Assembly (NCBI RefSeq): GCF_002934625.1
Contig: NZ_PTJD01000007.1
Span: 1-64,000, forward strand
Direction: 5' to 3'
DNA length: 64,000 bases
DNA from: Kineococcus xinjiangensis
Lineage (GTDB): Bacteria; Actinomycetota; Actinomycetes; Actinomycetales; Kineococcaceae
How positions within the stretch are numbered: the stretch's first letter is position 1; each line of letters begins with the position of its first letter. Position numbers and translations under genes: made by a program. Shown here one piece after another: positions 8,430-17,028 of this stretch. The notes below the pieces were generated by a model. That model was not told the origin of the DNA and did not search any database. It worked only from the letters and a program-made list of their open reading frames with translations.

Positions 8430-8981
8430 ATGCCGAGCCCCGCCACCAGCATCGCCGCCTGCCTCGTCGTGCAGGGGGACGCGCTGCCCACTCTCGACGC
8501 GGATGTCCGGGCGCTCGCCGCCGTGGCCGACGAGGTGGTGGTGTACGACACCGCCGACCACCTGGCGCCGGGGACACCGGTCTTCGAGGCGGCCCTGCGG
8601 CCGGGGGTGACCGTGGTGAGCGGCGCCTGGGCGGAGGACCGCGACCGGGCCCAGGAGGCGGCGCTGGCGCACGTGCGGGCCGACTGGGCGCTGTGCGTCC
8701 TGGCGGGGGAGCGGGCCAGCGCGTCCGTGGAGGAGCTGCGGTCGTACCTGGCGGCGGCGGGAGATGCCGTGGCCCTGTCGGTGCGGGTCGACGACGTGGT
8801 CCGGGGAACGCACCGTTCGGCGCGCCTGCTCCACCGGGGCCGCGCGGCCCGGTCCGCCCCCGGTGCGGTCCACGGCGGCGTCGAGCTGCCGGGGGTGCCG
8901 AGCCGGCTCCTGGCGATCCACCAGCCCGTCGCCACGACCGCTCGGCTGCCGCGCCAGCGCGGGATCTTCGACAGGGTCTGA
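8430..8981 (+). CDS. Degenerate GT2-like protein lacking the DxD motif
   Basis: A 183-residue protein whose sequence follows the N-terminal domain of the glycosyltransferase at 3770. DEVVVYDTADH (residues 34-44) matches DELVVYDTGST there. VVSGAWAEDRDRAQEAALAH (62-81) matches VVEGYWDDDFGAARNRALEH. The catalytic VDADE is replaced by LAGER (91-95), and the C-terminal repeat tail is absent. SGD-type metal ligands are therefore missing and it is probably not an active transferase; a regulator or partner of the intact enzyme, or decay, are the alternatives. The start ATG follows CAGGAG. It is divergent from the amino-sugar trio; the 278-base intergenic stretch (8152-8429) must hold promoters for both directions, but I recognise no clear boxes there. 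Confidence 0.8.
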   Translation: MPSPATSIAACLVVQGDALPTLDADVRALAAVADEVVVYDTADHLAPGTPVFEAALRPGVTVVSGAWAEDRDRAQEAALAHVRADWALCVLAGERASASVEELRSYLAAAGDAVALSVRVDDVVRGTHRSARLLHRGRAARSAPGAVHGGVELPGVPSRLLAIHQPVATTARLPRQRGIFDRV

Positions 8982-9020
8982 GTTCACAGCAGCACCGGCT
9001 GCCCCGACAGGCGCACCACT

Positions 9021-9055
9021 CACAGGCGCCCCACCCCCGAGGTGGGGCGCCTGTG
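9021..9055 (+). terminator. Perfect 15-bp stem terminator
   Basis: Arms 9021-9035 and 9041-9055 are perfectly complementary with a five-base loop. It lies about 40 bases beyond the degenerate glycosyltransferase gene and isolates the glycan island from the flgB operon. The rest of the 505-base gap to flgB holds the promoter at 9348-9376 and otherwise nothing I can recognise. Confidence 0.8.
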
Positions 9056-9347
9056 GTGCGTGGGGCGGGTGAGTCCCACCGGCGACGGGGAAGGCCCTCT
9101 CCGTCGAGAGGGGGCGGGCGCGGGGCTGCACGCCGCCGGACCTCCACCACCCCGAGCGCCACCTCCGGCGGCGGACGGGCCGCCGGGGCGACCCCGGCGG
9201 CCGCCGGCGCTCACCCAGCGTCACCGGCGAGGGGCGGCTCGTCGGGGACCCGTCACCCCCTTGTCCACCCCGCACCGTCCCGCGCTGCTCCGCACGGGTG
9301 AACGGCGACGCGCGGACAGGCGACACGCCCTCAGCGACGGGCCGAGG

Positions 9348-9376
9348 CTCAAGCCCGCGGCCCGTTGAGCCGAATG
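9348..9376 (+). promoter_or_regulatory. Sigma-28-type promoter of the flgB operon
   Basis: CTCAAG (9348-9353), 15 bases, then GCCGAATG (9369-9376). This resembles the flagellar FliA/SigD/WhiG promoter class (TAAA, N15-16, GCCGATAA). The same CTCAAG-N15-GCCGA layout is found upstream of flhA. Transcription would start near 9382, giving a leader of about 105 bases before flgB. Confidence 0.65.
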
Positions 9377-9486
9377 GAGTGGTGTGGCGCAGGAAGCGCC
9401 GTGCAGGACAGGCCACGGACCGGCCGAGACCACTAGAAGCTGTCGGCGCATCCCAGCGCCGCCGAGGCCCGTCGGAGGGTGGCCCC

Positions 9487-9837
9487 GTGTCCGATCTCAC
9501 CAGCGTGGCGCTGCACACGGCGCTCAACGGTCTGCAGGCACGCCAGCGCGCCATCGCCGACAACGTCGCCAACATCAACACTCCCGGCTACCTGGCCAAC
9601 AAGGTGTCCTTCGAGGACTCCCTGGCCAGTGCGGTGCGCTCCGGGAGTGCGGCCGCCGCCGCGACGTCGGGCATCGCGACGCGGAAGTCGCTGGAGCCGA
9701 CGCGCGAGAACGGCAACAACGTCAACCTCGAGCAGGAGACGCTCTCCAACATCTCCACCGGGCTCAGCTACCAGACCGCGCTGAACGCCCTCGGTTCGAA
9801 GTACTCCCTGCTGCGCACGGCCATCTCCGGTCAGTGA
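9487..9837 (+). CDS. flgB: Flagellar basal-body rod protein FlgB
   Basis: This 116-residue proximal rod protein begins the flgBC-fliE cluster. The N-terminus shows the rod/hook signature: LQARQRAIADNVANINTPGY (about residues 16-35). The C-terminus ends in a helix (SYQTALNALGSKYSLLRTAI). The start GTG 9487 has GGAGGG at 9475-9480. The frame is open further upstream, but the SD and the family N-terminus fix this start. It is exported by the flagellar type III system and polymerises above the MS ring. Confidence 0.95.
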   Translation: MSDLTSVALHTALNGLQARQRAIADNVANINTPGYLANKVSFEDSLASAVRSGSAAAAATSGIATRKSLEPTRENGNNVNLEQETLSNISTGLSYQTALNALGSKYSLLRTAISGQ

Positions 9838-9904
9838 CGCGCAGCCCTCGCATCCTCACCACGAACCTGTCAGCCGCGGAAACCACGAGCACGGAGCCTG
9901 AACT

Positions 9905-10300
9905 GTGAGCATCTTCGAAGCGATCGGCATCGCCGGCACGGGAGTGACGGTGAACCGCAAGTGGATGGACGCGGTGAGCGACAACCTCGCCAACCTCAAC
10001 ACCGCCAGCCGCACGAACGAGGCCGGCTTCCGCGAGCGCTACGTCGTCGCCCAGGAGGCCGCTGACGGCAAGGGCGTGCAGGTCGGCGGCATCGCGCTCG
10101 GCGGCACCGAGGGCCGGATCGTCTACGACCCGAGCCACCCCCTCGCCGACGCCGACGGCAACGTCAAGATGCCCGACATCGACATGGGCACCCAGATGAC
10201 GAACCTGCTCATGGCGCAGCGCGCGTACCAGGCCAACCTCGCAGTCGTCGACCGTGCGAAGGACGCCTACCAGGCGGCCCTGCAGCTGGGCAAGAACTGA
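9905..10300 (+). CDS. flgC: Flagellar basal-body rod protein FlgC
   Basis: A 131-residue rod protein. It has the rod signature [20 protein letters not shown] (about residues 17-36) and the family C-terminal motif [20 protein letters not shown] (about 97-116). The GTG start at 9905 follows a GGAG about nine bases upstream. Its stop overlaps the fliE start (TGATG), so the two are coupled. Confidence 0.96.
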   Translation: MSIFEAIGIAGTGVTVNRKWMDAVSDNLANLNTASRTNEAGFRERYVVAQEAADGKGVQVGGIALGGTEGRIVYDPSHPLADADGNVKMPDIDMGTQMTNLLMAQRAYQANLAVVDRAKDAYQAALQLGKN

Positions 10301-10728
10301 TGAGCATCGAGTCGATCGCCGGCATCGGCGGTACCGCAGCCTCCTCCGGGACCTCCGCCTTCGGGTACGGAGTGGGCCTGGGGAACATGGACAACGCGCA
10401 GATGACGCGCGGGGTCACCGACACCGCCACCATCCCGCCCGCGGGCGTCGGCCAGGTCGGCGGGGTGCGGGGCACCGCGGCCCCCGAGGCCGCCACCGCC
10501 GGTGACGCCGGGGACTTCGCCTCCCTGCTCTCGGGCGGCCTCGACCGCCTGCAGGGCATGCAGTCCCGGTCCGACGACCTGGCGATCAAGGCCGCCACCG
10601 GGAACCTCACGAACGTGCACGACTACATGATCGCGAGCAACGAGGTCCAGCTGGCCACGCAGCTCACCGTCGCCGTCCGCAACAAGGCCGTTGAGGCCTT
10701 CAACGAGATCATGAGGATGCAGATCTGA
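10300..10728 (+). CDS. fliE: Flagellar hook-basal body complex protein FliE
   Basis: A 142-residue protein joining the MS ring to the rod. The diagnostic part is C-terminal: [20 protein letters not shown], then [20 protein letters not shown], then [20 protein letters not shown]. The N-terminal 65 residues are Gly/Ala/Thr-rich and loosely conserved. It overlaps flgC and fliF by single bases on either side. Confidence 0.95.
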   Translation: MSIESIAGIGGTAASSGTSAFGYGVGLGNMDNAQMTRGVTDTATIPPAGVGQVGGVRGTAAPEAATAGDAGDFASLLSGGLDRLQGMQSRSDDLAIKAATGNLTNVHDYMIASNEVQLATQLTVAVRNKAVEAFNEIMRMQI

Positions 10729-12320
10729 TGGCGAACGCCAACAAGGGCCCGGCGGCGATCGCCGAGGGCGCCAAGCGCTTCCTCACGGGTTTCGGGGAGT
10801 TCACGGCAGGCCAGAAGGCCGTCGTCATCGCGGTGGTCGTCGCGCTCATCGCAGGCGGGGTGGCCTTCTCCCGCTGGGCCTCCACGCCCTCGTACACGCC
10901 GATGTACACCAACCTCTCGGGCGCGGACGCCGCGGCGGTCGTGGAGAAGCTCAAGGCGTCCGGCACCCCCTACGAGCTCGGTGACGGCGGCTCGACGATC
11001 TCCGTGCCGCAGGCCAACGTCTACGAGGCCCGCCTGGAGATCGCCAAGGACGGGCTCATCCAGGAGTCGGAGTCCGCCTCCCTGCTGGACAAGGCCGGCG
11101 TCACCACCTCGGCGGAGATCCAGAACGAGGCGATCCGCAAGGACCTGGCCAACGAGCTCGAGGACACCATCGAGTCCATCGACGGCGTCAACACGGCGGT
11201 CGTGAACCTCGCGATCCCGAAGAAGGACGTCTTCATCGCGGAGCAGCAGCCCACGACGGCCTCCGTGCTGCTCGGGCTGAAGCCGGGCACCAGCCTCACC
11301 GACGACCAGGTGCGCTCCGTCGTCAACCTCGTCTCCGGCGGCGTGGCGGGCATGGACCCCAAGAACGTCTCCGTCGTCGACGGCAAGGGCAACACGCTCT
11401 CCACCGACGGCCAGGGCGGCGGCACCCAGCAGAAGCAGGCCGACGAGTACAACAACGCCGAGAGCACCCGCCTGCAGGCGATGCTCGAGCAGGTCTTCGG
11501 CCCCGGCAACGTCAAGGCCACCGTCTCCGCCGAGCTCGACTTCGACGAGCGGATCATCGAGTCGGAGGAGTTCACCCGCCCGACGGACATCCCCCCGGCC
11601 GCCTCCACGGAGCGCATCGAGGAGTACACCGGTGGCGCCCCCGCCGTCGGCGGCGTCCTCGGCCCGGACAACATCCAGGCCCCCGCCGGCCAGGAAGGCG
11701 CCTCGCAGTACCGCAGCGAAGAGCGCACGGTGGACAACAAGCTCGACACGAAGAAGACCACCACCAAGGCCGCCCCCGGCTCGGTCAAGCGCAAGAACGT
11801 CGCGGTCGTCCTCGACGCGCAGAAGGCCGGCACCGCCGACGTCGCCCAGGTCCAGGCGATCGTCACCAGCGCGGTGGGCATCGACCCCAACCGCGGGGAC
11901 ACGGTCAACGTCATCAAGACCGCCTTCGACACCTCCGCCGCCGACGAGGCCGCCAAGGCGCTCAAGGAGGCCGAGGAGGCCGAGAAGCAGGACGAGCTCC
12001 TCAGCTACGGCAAGACGGCCGCCCTGGCCCTGCTGGTCTTCATCATGCTGATCGTGGTGCTGCTGTCCTTCCGCCGCCGCAAGGTGGAGGAGATCGACGT
12101 GGCCAGCCTCCCGATCCACCTCGGCGACATCACCGACGAGACCCTGCACGAGCCGGTGCTCCCGCCCGCCCCGCCCGTCCCGGCCCTCCCGGCCGCTCCG
12201 GTGGACCCGGCCCTCGAGGCCGCCGCCTTCCGCCGCGACACCGTCGTGGAACTCGTCTCCCGCCAGCCCGAGGAGGTCGCGGAGCTGCTCCGCGGCTGGC
12301 TCGCCGACCGGAGGTCCTGA
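10728..12320 (+). CDS. fliF: Flagellar MS-ring protein FliF
   Basis: A 530-residue inner-membrane protein forming the MS ring on which the rotor is built. The first membrane segment is near residues 27-43 (AVVIAVVVALIAGGVAF region). Periplasmic ring-building domains follow (YTPMYTNLSGADAAAVVEKL, then ARLEIAKDGLIQESES). The second membrane segment is near residues 430-448 (ALALLVFIMLIVVLLSF). The short cytosolic tail ends in a segment (ELVSRQPEEVAELLRGWLAD) that binds FliG. fliG follows after a 3-base gap. Confidence 0.97.
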   Translation: MANANKGPAAIAEGAKRFLTGFGEFTAGQKAVVIAVVVALIAGGVAFSRWASTPSYTPMYTNLSGADAAAVVEKLKASGTPYELGDGGSTISVPQANVYEARLEIAKDGLIQESESASLLDKAGVTTSAEIQNEAIRKDLANELEDTIESIDGVNTAVVNLAIPKKDVFIAEQQPTTASVLLGLKPGTSLTDDQVRSVVNLVSGGVAGMDPKNVSVVDGKGNTLSTDGQGGGTQQKQADEYNNAESTRLQAMLEQVFGPGNVKATVSAELDFDERIIESEEFTRPTDIPPAASTERIEEYTGGAPAVGGVLGPDNIQAPAGQEGASQYRSEERTVDNKLDTKKTTTKAAPGSVKRKNVAVVLDAQKAGTADVAQVQAIVTSAVGIDPNRGDTVNVIKTAFDTSAADEAAKALKEAEEAEKQDELLSYGKTAALALLVFIMLIVVLLSFRRRKVEEIDVASLPIHLGDITDETLHEPVLPPAPPVPALPAAPVDPALEAAAFRRDTVVELVSRQPEEVAELLRGWLADRRS

Positions 12321-12323
12321 GCC

Positions 12324-13349
12324 TTGTCGTCCACCGAACTCGCCGTCGTCCCCCTCACCGGGGCGCAGAAGGCCGCCGTCCTGCTCGTGCAGGTCGGTCA
12401 GGAGAACGCCGCGAAGGTCCTCTCCCACATGCGCCCGGCGGAGATCGAGGAGCTCACCGCCGAGCTGCTCCGCCTCCGCTCCGTGGCCCCCGAGATCGCC
12501 GGCAAGGTCCTCGAGGAGTTCCACGAGATGATCGTCTCGCCGCTGCGCGGCGGGAGCGGCGGCCTCGACTTCGCCCAGGCCCTCCTCGAGGGCGCCCTGG
12601 GCGCGGACGGTGCGGCAGCGGTCCTCGGCCGGGTCGCGGAGACGCAGCACATCGCGCCCTTCGCGTTCCTGCACCAGGCGGACCCGCAGCAGATCCTCAC
12701 CTTCCTCACCGGTGAGCACCCGCAGACCATCGCCCTGGTCGTGGCCCACCTGCGGCCCGACCAGTCCTCGATGATCCTGTCCGGGCTCTCCCCGGAGATG
12801 CAGGCCGACATCGCCTACCGCATCGCCACCATGGAGTCCACGAGCTCCGAGTACGTCCGGATGGTCGAGGACGTCGTGCAGCGGCGCACCTCCACGGTCC
12901 TGCAGCAGAAGAACAACACCGCCGTGGGTGGCGTCGCCCCCCTCGTCGAGATCATCAACCGCGCCGACCGCGGCACCGAGCGCAGCGTCCTCGAGGGCCT
13001 GGCCAAGCTCAACCCCGCGCTCGCCGAGGAGATCCGCGCCCTCATGTTCGTCTTCGAGGACATCACCAACCTCGACGACCGCTCCATCCAGCTCGTCCTG
13101 CGCGGGGTGGAGACCGCCGACCTCGCCACCGCCCTCAAGGGCGTCAAGGAGGTCGTGCGCGACAAGATCCTGCGCAACGTCTCCTCCCGGGCCCGCGAGA
13201 ACCTCCTCGAGGAGATCGAGATGCTCGGCCCGGTCCGCATGTCCGCGGTCGAGGAGGCCCAGTCCAAGATCGTCACGGTGATCCGTGGCCTCGAGGAGTC
13301 CGGCCAGATCGTCCTGACGCGCGGCGGTGACGATGACTTCGTCTCCTGA
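12324..13349 (+). CDS. fliG: Flagellar motor switch protein FliG
   Basis: A 341-residue rotor protein that contacts the MotA stator and sets rotation direction. The N-terminal domain includes LTGAQKAAVLLVQVGQENAA, the middle contains the EHPQTIALVVAHLRP motif (about residues 131-145), and the C-terminal torque helix reads LMFVFEDITNLDDRSIQLVL. It starts at TTG 12324, supported by GGAGGT at 12310-12315 and by agreement with the family N-terminus. Its end overlaps fliH. Confidence 0.97.
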   Translation: MSSTELAVVPLTGAQKAAVLLVQVGQENAAKVLSHMRPAEIEELTAELLRLRSVAPEIAGKVLEEFHEMIVSPLRGGSGGLDFAQALLEGALGADGAAAVLGRVAETQHIAPFAFLHQADPQQILTFLTGEHPQTIALVVAHLRPDQSSMILSGLSPEMQADIAYRIATMESTSSEYVRMVEDVVQRRTSTVLQQKNNTAVGGVAPLVEIINRADRGTERSVLEGLAKLNPALAEEIRALMFVFEDITNLDDRSIQLVLRGVETADLATALKGVKEVVRDKILRNVSSRARENLLEEIEMLGPVRMSAVEEAQSKIVTVIRGLEESGQIVLTRGGDDDFVS

Positions 13350-14130
13350 TCTCGCCCGGCAGGCGCCGGCGGGGGAGTTCCTCCCGCTGCACGTCCGCTC
13401 CGGGTTCGTCGCCGCCGACACCGCCCCCGCCCCGGCGCCGCGCACCTTCGTCGCGGCACCCGCGGGAGGCGGCACCCCGCAGGCCTTCAACGGCATGCAG
13501 CTGCCCACCACCGGCGCCGCGGCGGAGGAGGCGGCCAAGCTGCGCGAGTCCGCCAAGACCGCCGGCTTCGCCGAGGGCTGGGCGCAGGGCATGCGCAAGG
13601 CCGCCGAGCAGGCCGCGCTGGACCGGGCCGCCGACCGCTCCGCCGCCGAGGCGTCCCAGCGGGCGCACGACGCCCAGCGCGCCGCCGTCCTGCGCCGCCT
13701 CGAGCTGGCCGTCCTGGCCGCGGCCGACGACCTGCGCGACCGCCGCGACCCCGAGGTCGCGTCGCTCGCCGACACCGTCCTGGAGCTGGCCTGCGACCTC
13801 GCGGGCGCCGTGCTCGACCGGGAGGTGTCCCTGATGGCCGATCCGGTCCTGGAGGCGGTCCGGCGCGCCCTGCGCCCCCTGGCCCCCTCCGAGCCGGTCA
13901 CCGTCCGTGTCCATCCGGCGGACCTGAGCGTCCTTGTGGGTGACGGCCTCAAGGAGGACGGCGCACCTGCCGATGCAGGGCTCGTGACGTACGTGAGCGA
14001 CAGCAGCCTTCAGCCCGGTGACGCCATCGCCCGACAGGGCGACACCGAGGTCGACGCGAGCCTGCGCGCCAGCGTGTCCCGAGCCCTCGATGCCCTCGCG
14101 GGCAACGAGGGGTTCGGGCGGGCTGAGTGA
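13327..14130 (+). CDS. fliH: Flagellar assembly protein FliH
   Basis: A 267-residue cytosolic regulator of the FliI export ATPase. A Pro/Ala-rich N-terminus (to about residue 50) is followed by a helical, Ala/Glu/Arg-rich core (residues about 55-150), including AKTAGFAEGWAQGMRKAAEQ with the Gly-spaced FliH/YscL repeat character. A C-terminal domain follows (VTVRVHPADLSVLV near 195-208; DSSLQPGDAIARQGDTEVDA near 225-245). The GTG at 13327 overlaps fliG by 23 bases; ATG 13333 is an alternative. The stop overlaps fliI (GTGA). Confidence 0.9.
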   Translation: MTMTSSPDLARQAPAGEFLPLHVRSGFVAADTAPAPAPRTFVAAPAGGGTPQAFNGMQLPTTGAAAEEAAKLRESAKTAGFAEGWAQGMRKAAEQAALDRAADRSAAEASQRAHDAQRAAVLRRLELAVLAAADDLRDRRDPEVASLADTVLELACDLAGAVLDREVSLMADPVLEAVRRALRPLAPSEPVTVRVHPADLSVLVGDGLKEDGAPADAGLVTYVSDSSLQPGDAIARQGDTEVDASLRASVSRALDALAGNEGFGRAE

Positions 14131-15485
14131 GCCTGGTGTCGAGCAGCCTCGCGGCAGGTGTGCGCGAGCTGCTCCGGCCCCAGGTCTCCCGCGCCGTGGA
14201 CGCGGCCCGGCCCCTCGTCAGCGGCCGCGTCACGTCCCTCATCGGCCTCTCCGTGGAGGTCTCCGGCGTCGAGGCCGCCGTGGGGGAGACCATCCTCCTC
14301 GGCGACCCCGCCGGGCACCGCACCCCCGCAGAGGTCGTCGCCGCCGAGCGCGGGCGGCTGCGCTGCCTGCCGCTCGGCCACCTCACCGGCCTCGCCGCCG
14401 GCGCCCCGGCCGTCGCCACCCGCAAGCCCTCCACGGTCCCCGTGGGCCCCACCCTGCTCGGGCGCGTCGTCGACGCCCTCGGCAATCCCCTCGACGGCGG
14501 TCCGCCGCTGGTCACCGCGCCGCGCGCCCACCTGCACGCCGAGCCGCCGCCCGCCATGCAGCGCGCCCGCGTCGACAGCCCCCTCGGACTCGGCGTGCGC
14601 GCGCTGGACACCCTCGTGCCCGCCGGACGCGGTCAGCGCTTCGGCATCTTCGCCGGCTCCGGCGTCGGCAAGTCGTCCCTCCTGTCGATGATCGCCCGCG
14701 GCACCGCCGCCGACGTCTCGGTCCTCGCCCTCGTCGGCGAGCGTGGCCGCGAGGTCCGGGAGTTCCTCGAGGACGACCTCGGCCCCGAGGGCCTGGCCCG
14801 CTCCGTCGTCGTCATCGCCACCTCCGACGAGGCCCCGGCCCTGCGCCTGCGCGCCGCGTTCACCGCCACCTCGATCGCCGAGTCGTTCCGCGACCTCGGC
14901 GCCGACTGCGTGCTGATGATGGACTCCCTCACCCGCGTCGCCATGGCGCAGCGAGAGGTCGGCCTCTCCGTCGGCGAGCCCCCCGCCACCCGCGGCTACC
15001 CGCCGTCGGTGTTCGCGCTCATGCCGCGCCTGCTGGAGCGCGCCGGACCGGGCATCACCGGCTCCATCACCGGCATCTACACCGTCCTCGTCGACGGCGA
15101 CGACCACAACGAGCCCATCGCGGACAACGCCCGCTCCATCCTCGACGGCCACGTCACCCTCGACCGCAAGCTGGCCACCGCCGGGCACTTCCCCACGATC
15201 GACGTGCTGGAGTCCGTCTCCCGCGTCGCCTCCCGCGTCACCACCCGCGAGCAGCGGGCCGTCGCCACCCGGCTGCGGCAGGTCCTCGCCGCCCACCGCG
15301 ACGTCAAGGAGCTCATCGAGGTCGGCGCCTACGCCCCCGGCGCCAACCCCGACGTCGACGCCGCCGTGGCCGCGATGCCCGCCATCAACGCCTTCCTGCG
15401 CCAGGACATCGAGGAGATCACCCCCGCCCCGCAGGCGTGGGCGATGCTCGACCAGCTCGTCGCCCACCTCGGCGGCCCCGCGTGA
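14127..15485 (+). CDS. fliI: Flagellum-specific export ATPase FliI
   Basis: A 452-residue ATPase related to the F1 beta subunit, driving substrate unloading at the export gate. Walker A is GSGVGKSS (residues 177-184). Other landmarks are ALVGERGREVREFLEDD, the Walker B region VLMMDSLTRVAMAQRE, and GEPPATRGYPPSVFA. It starts at GTG 14127 inside the fliH stop. Its stop overlaps fliJ in the same way, so fliH-fliI-fliJ are tightly coupled. Confidence 0.97.
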   Translation: MSLVSSSLAAGVRELLRPQVSRAVDAARPLVSGRVTSLIGLSVEVSGVEAAVGETILLGDPAGHRTPAEVVAAERGRLRCLPLGHLTGLAAGAPAVATRKPSTVPVGPTLLGRVVDALGNPLDGGPPLVTAPRAHLHAEPPPAMQRARVDSPLGLGVRALDTLVPAGRGQRFGIFAGSGVGKSSLLSMIARGTAADVSVLALVGERGREVREFLEDDLGPEGLARSVVVIATSDEAPALRLRAAFTATSIAESFRDLGADCVLMMDSLTRVAMAQREVGLSVGEPPATRGYPPSVFALMPRLLERAGPGITGSITGIYTVLVDGDDHNEPIADNARSILDGHVTLDRKLATAGHFPTIDVLESVSRVASRVTTREQRAVATRLRQVLAAHRDVKELIEVGAYAPGANPDVDAAVAAMPAINAFLRQDIEEITPAPQAWAMLDQLVAHLGGPA

Positions 15486-15931
15486 TCGCCCGCTCCCTGC
15501 TGGCCGTGCTCAAGCTGCGGCGGCTGCAGCAGGAGCAGGCCAAGGGCGAGGTCACCACCGCCAACGCACTGGTGCGCAACCAGCAGAAGCGCGCCGCCCG
15601 CGTGCAGCGCGAGCTCGGCGACGCCCACCTCTCCGACGAGACCCACAACGCGTGGACCATCGGCGTGCTGCGCCGCTCCGCGCTGATGGCCGACCTCGAC
15701 GCCGCCCGCGCCCTCACCGAGCTGGCCGAGGCCGGCCTCACCGAGAAGCAGGCCGCCTGGGCCCGCGCCCGCCGCGCCGAACGCTCGCTGGAGCGCGTGG
15801 TCGAGCGGCAGGAGGAGGCCCAGGAGAAGGCCGCGCTGGCCGCCGACCAGAAGGCGCTCGACGACCGCACGGTGGCCGAGTTCGCCGCCCGCGCGCGCCG
15901 CCGCGCCGAGCTCGAAGGAGGACAGGAATGA
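15482..15931 (+). CDS. fliJ: Flagellar export protein FliJ
   Basis: A 149-residue, almost wholly helical coiled-coil protein (LLAVLKLRRLQQEQAKGEVT at the N-terminus; ERVVERQEEAQEKAALAADQ near residues 99-118). FliJ acts as the stalk of the FliI ATPase ring. Start GTG 15482 overlaps the fliI stop. A longer open frame upstream is only a shadow of fliI. Placement between fliI and the hydrolase gene is the main support. Confidence 0.88.
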   Translation: MIARSLLAVLKLRRLQQEQAKGEVTTANALVRNQQKRAARVQRELGDAHLSDETHNAWTIGVLRRSALMADLDAARALTELAEAGLTEKQAAWARARRAERSLERVVERQEEAQEKAALAADQKALDDRTVAEFAARARRRAELEGGQE

Positions 15932-17028
15932 GCCCCGTCGCCGAGATCAGCGAGCGCATCGCCGACATCCGCTCCCGCATCGCCGCCCTCGACACCGCGG
16001 CCCCCGCGACGCAGGCCCGCGCCGCGACGTCCGCGGCGGGCGCCTCCACCGGCTCCGACTTCGCGAGCGCCCTCACCTCCGCCGGCGAGCCCGGGCGCGC
16101 CAGCCGCGTCTCCACCTTCGCGCCCGTCCCCACGAGCGGCGCGACGGCGTCCGCGCCCGGCTCCGCAGCCGGCGGGGAGGCGCTGCTCGCCGCGGCCCGC
16201 AAGCACCTCGGCGTGCCCTACGTCTACGGCGGCACCGACCCGGCCACGGGTCTGGACTGCTCCGGCCTCATCCAGCTCGCCGCCAAGCAGGTCGGGATCC
16301 CGCTGCCGCGCACCGCCGCCCAGCAGGCGCAGGCCGGCACCGCCGTGCCCAGCCTCGCCCAGGCGAAGCCCGGGGACCTGGTCGTCCTGGAGAACGGCGG
16401 CCACATCGGCATCTACGCGGGGGACGGGCAGATGCTGCACGCCCCCAGGACGGGCGGAGTCGTGAAGATCGCCAAGATCTGGGAGACGCCCACGGCGATC
16501 CGGCGCGTCACCGCCGGCGTCGTCGCCGCGGGCGCCGTGGCCGGGGGGGCGGTGGCCGGTGCCGCCCTCGGCGCGTCCTCCGCCGGAGCCTCCGAGTACG
16601 TCCGCCCGCCCGCGCTGGCCGGCGCGCCGAGCGGCCCCGTCGGCTCGAAGTCCGCGCCCTACGACGCCGCCTTCACCGCCGCCGAGCAGAAGTACGGCCT
16701 GCCCGCAGGGCTGCTCTCCGCCGTCGCCAAGCAGGAGTCCGGCTACAACCCCCACGCCAAGAGCCCCGTCGGAGCACTCGGGCTGATGCAGTTCATGCCG
16801 GGCACCGCCCGGGAGATGGGCGTGGACCCGCTGAACCCCGCCTCCGCCATCGACGGCGCGGGCCGCCTGCTCAGCAAGCACCTGAAGTCCTTCGGGTCGC
16901 TGGAGCTGGCGCTGGCCGCCTACAACGCCGGCCCCGGCAACGTGAAGAAGCACGGCGGCATCCCGCCGTTCGACGAGACCCAGAACTACGTCAAGAAGAT
17001 CATCGGAACCCTCGGGAGGTCCGCGTGA
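15928..17028 (+). CDS. NlpC/P60 endopeptidase fused to a lytic transglycosylase (SLT) domain
   Basis: A 366-residue bifunctional peptidoglycan hydrolase gene within the flagellar operon. The N-terminal 75 residues are low-complexity. NlpC/P60 spans about 76-185: LGVPYVYGGTDPATGLDCSG gives catalytic Cys111, and GGHIGIYAGDG gives His159. An Ala/Gly-rich linker follows (about 192-220). The SLT domain spans about 245-365: AVAKQESGYNPHAKSPVGAL gives catalytic Glu270, then GLMQFMPGTA and AAYNAGPGNVKKHGG. No signal peptide is visible, which points to export through the flagellar apparatus, as for FlgJ. The probable job is to open the cell wall for the rod. AAGGAGG precedes ATG 15928. Confidence 0.92.
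   Translation: MSPVAEISERIADIRSRIAALDTAAPATQARAATSAAGASTGSDFASALTSAGEPGRASRVSTFAPVPTSGATASAPGSAAGGEALLAAARKHLGVPYVYGGTDPATGLDCSGLIQLAAKQVGIPLPRTAAQQAQAGTAVPSLAQAKPGDLVVLENGGHIGIYAGDGQMLHAPRTGGVVKIAKIWETPTAIRRVTAGVVAAGAVAGGAVAGAALGASSAGASEYVRPPALAGAPSGPVGSKSAPYDAAFTAAEQKYGLPAGLLSAVAKQESGYNPHAKSPVGALGLMQFMPGTAREMGVDPLNPASAIDGAGRLLSKHLKSFGSLELALAAYNAGPGNVKKHGGIPPFDETQNYVKKIIGTLGRSA

Noticed and set aside
10623-13952. Long minus-strand open frame opposite fliF-fliG-fliH
   Set aside because: It is antisense to three clear flagellar genes; its product is Arg/Gly/Asp-rich low complexity, and long antisense frames are expected at this GC content.
14018-15481. A fusion of a long basic N-terminus to FliJ
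   Set aside because: The open frame upstream of 15482 is a shadow of fliI in another frame; GTG 15482 within the fliI stop is the coupled start.
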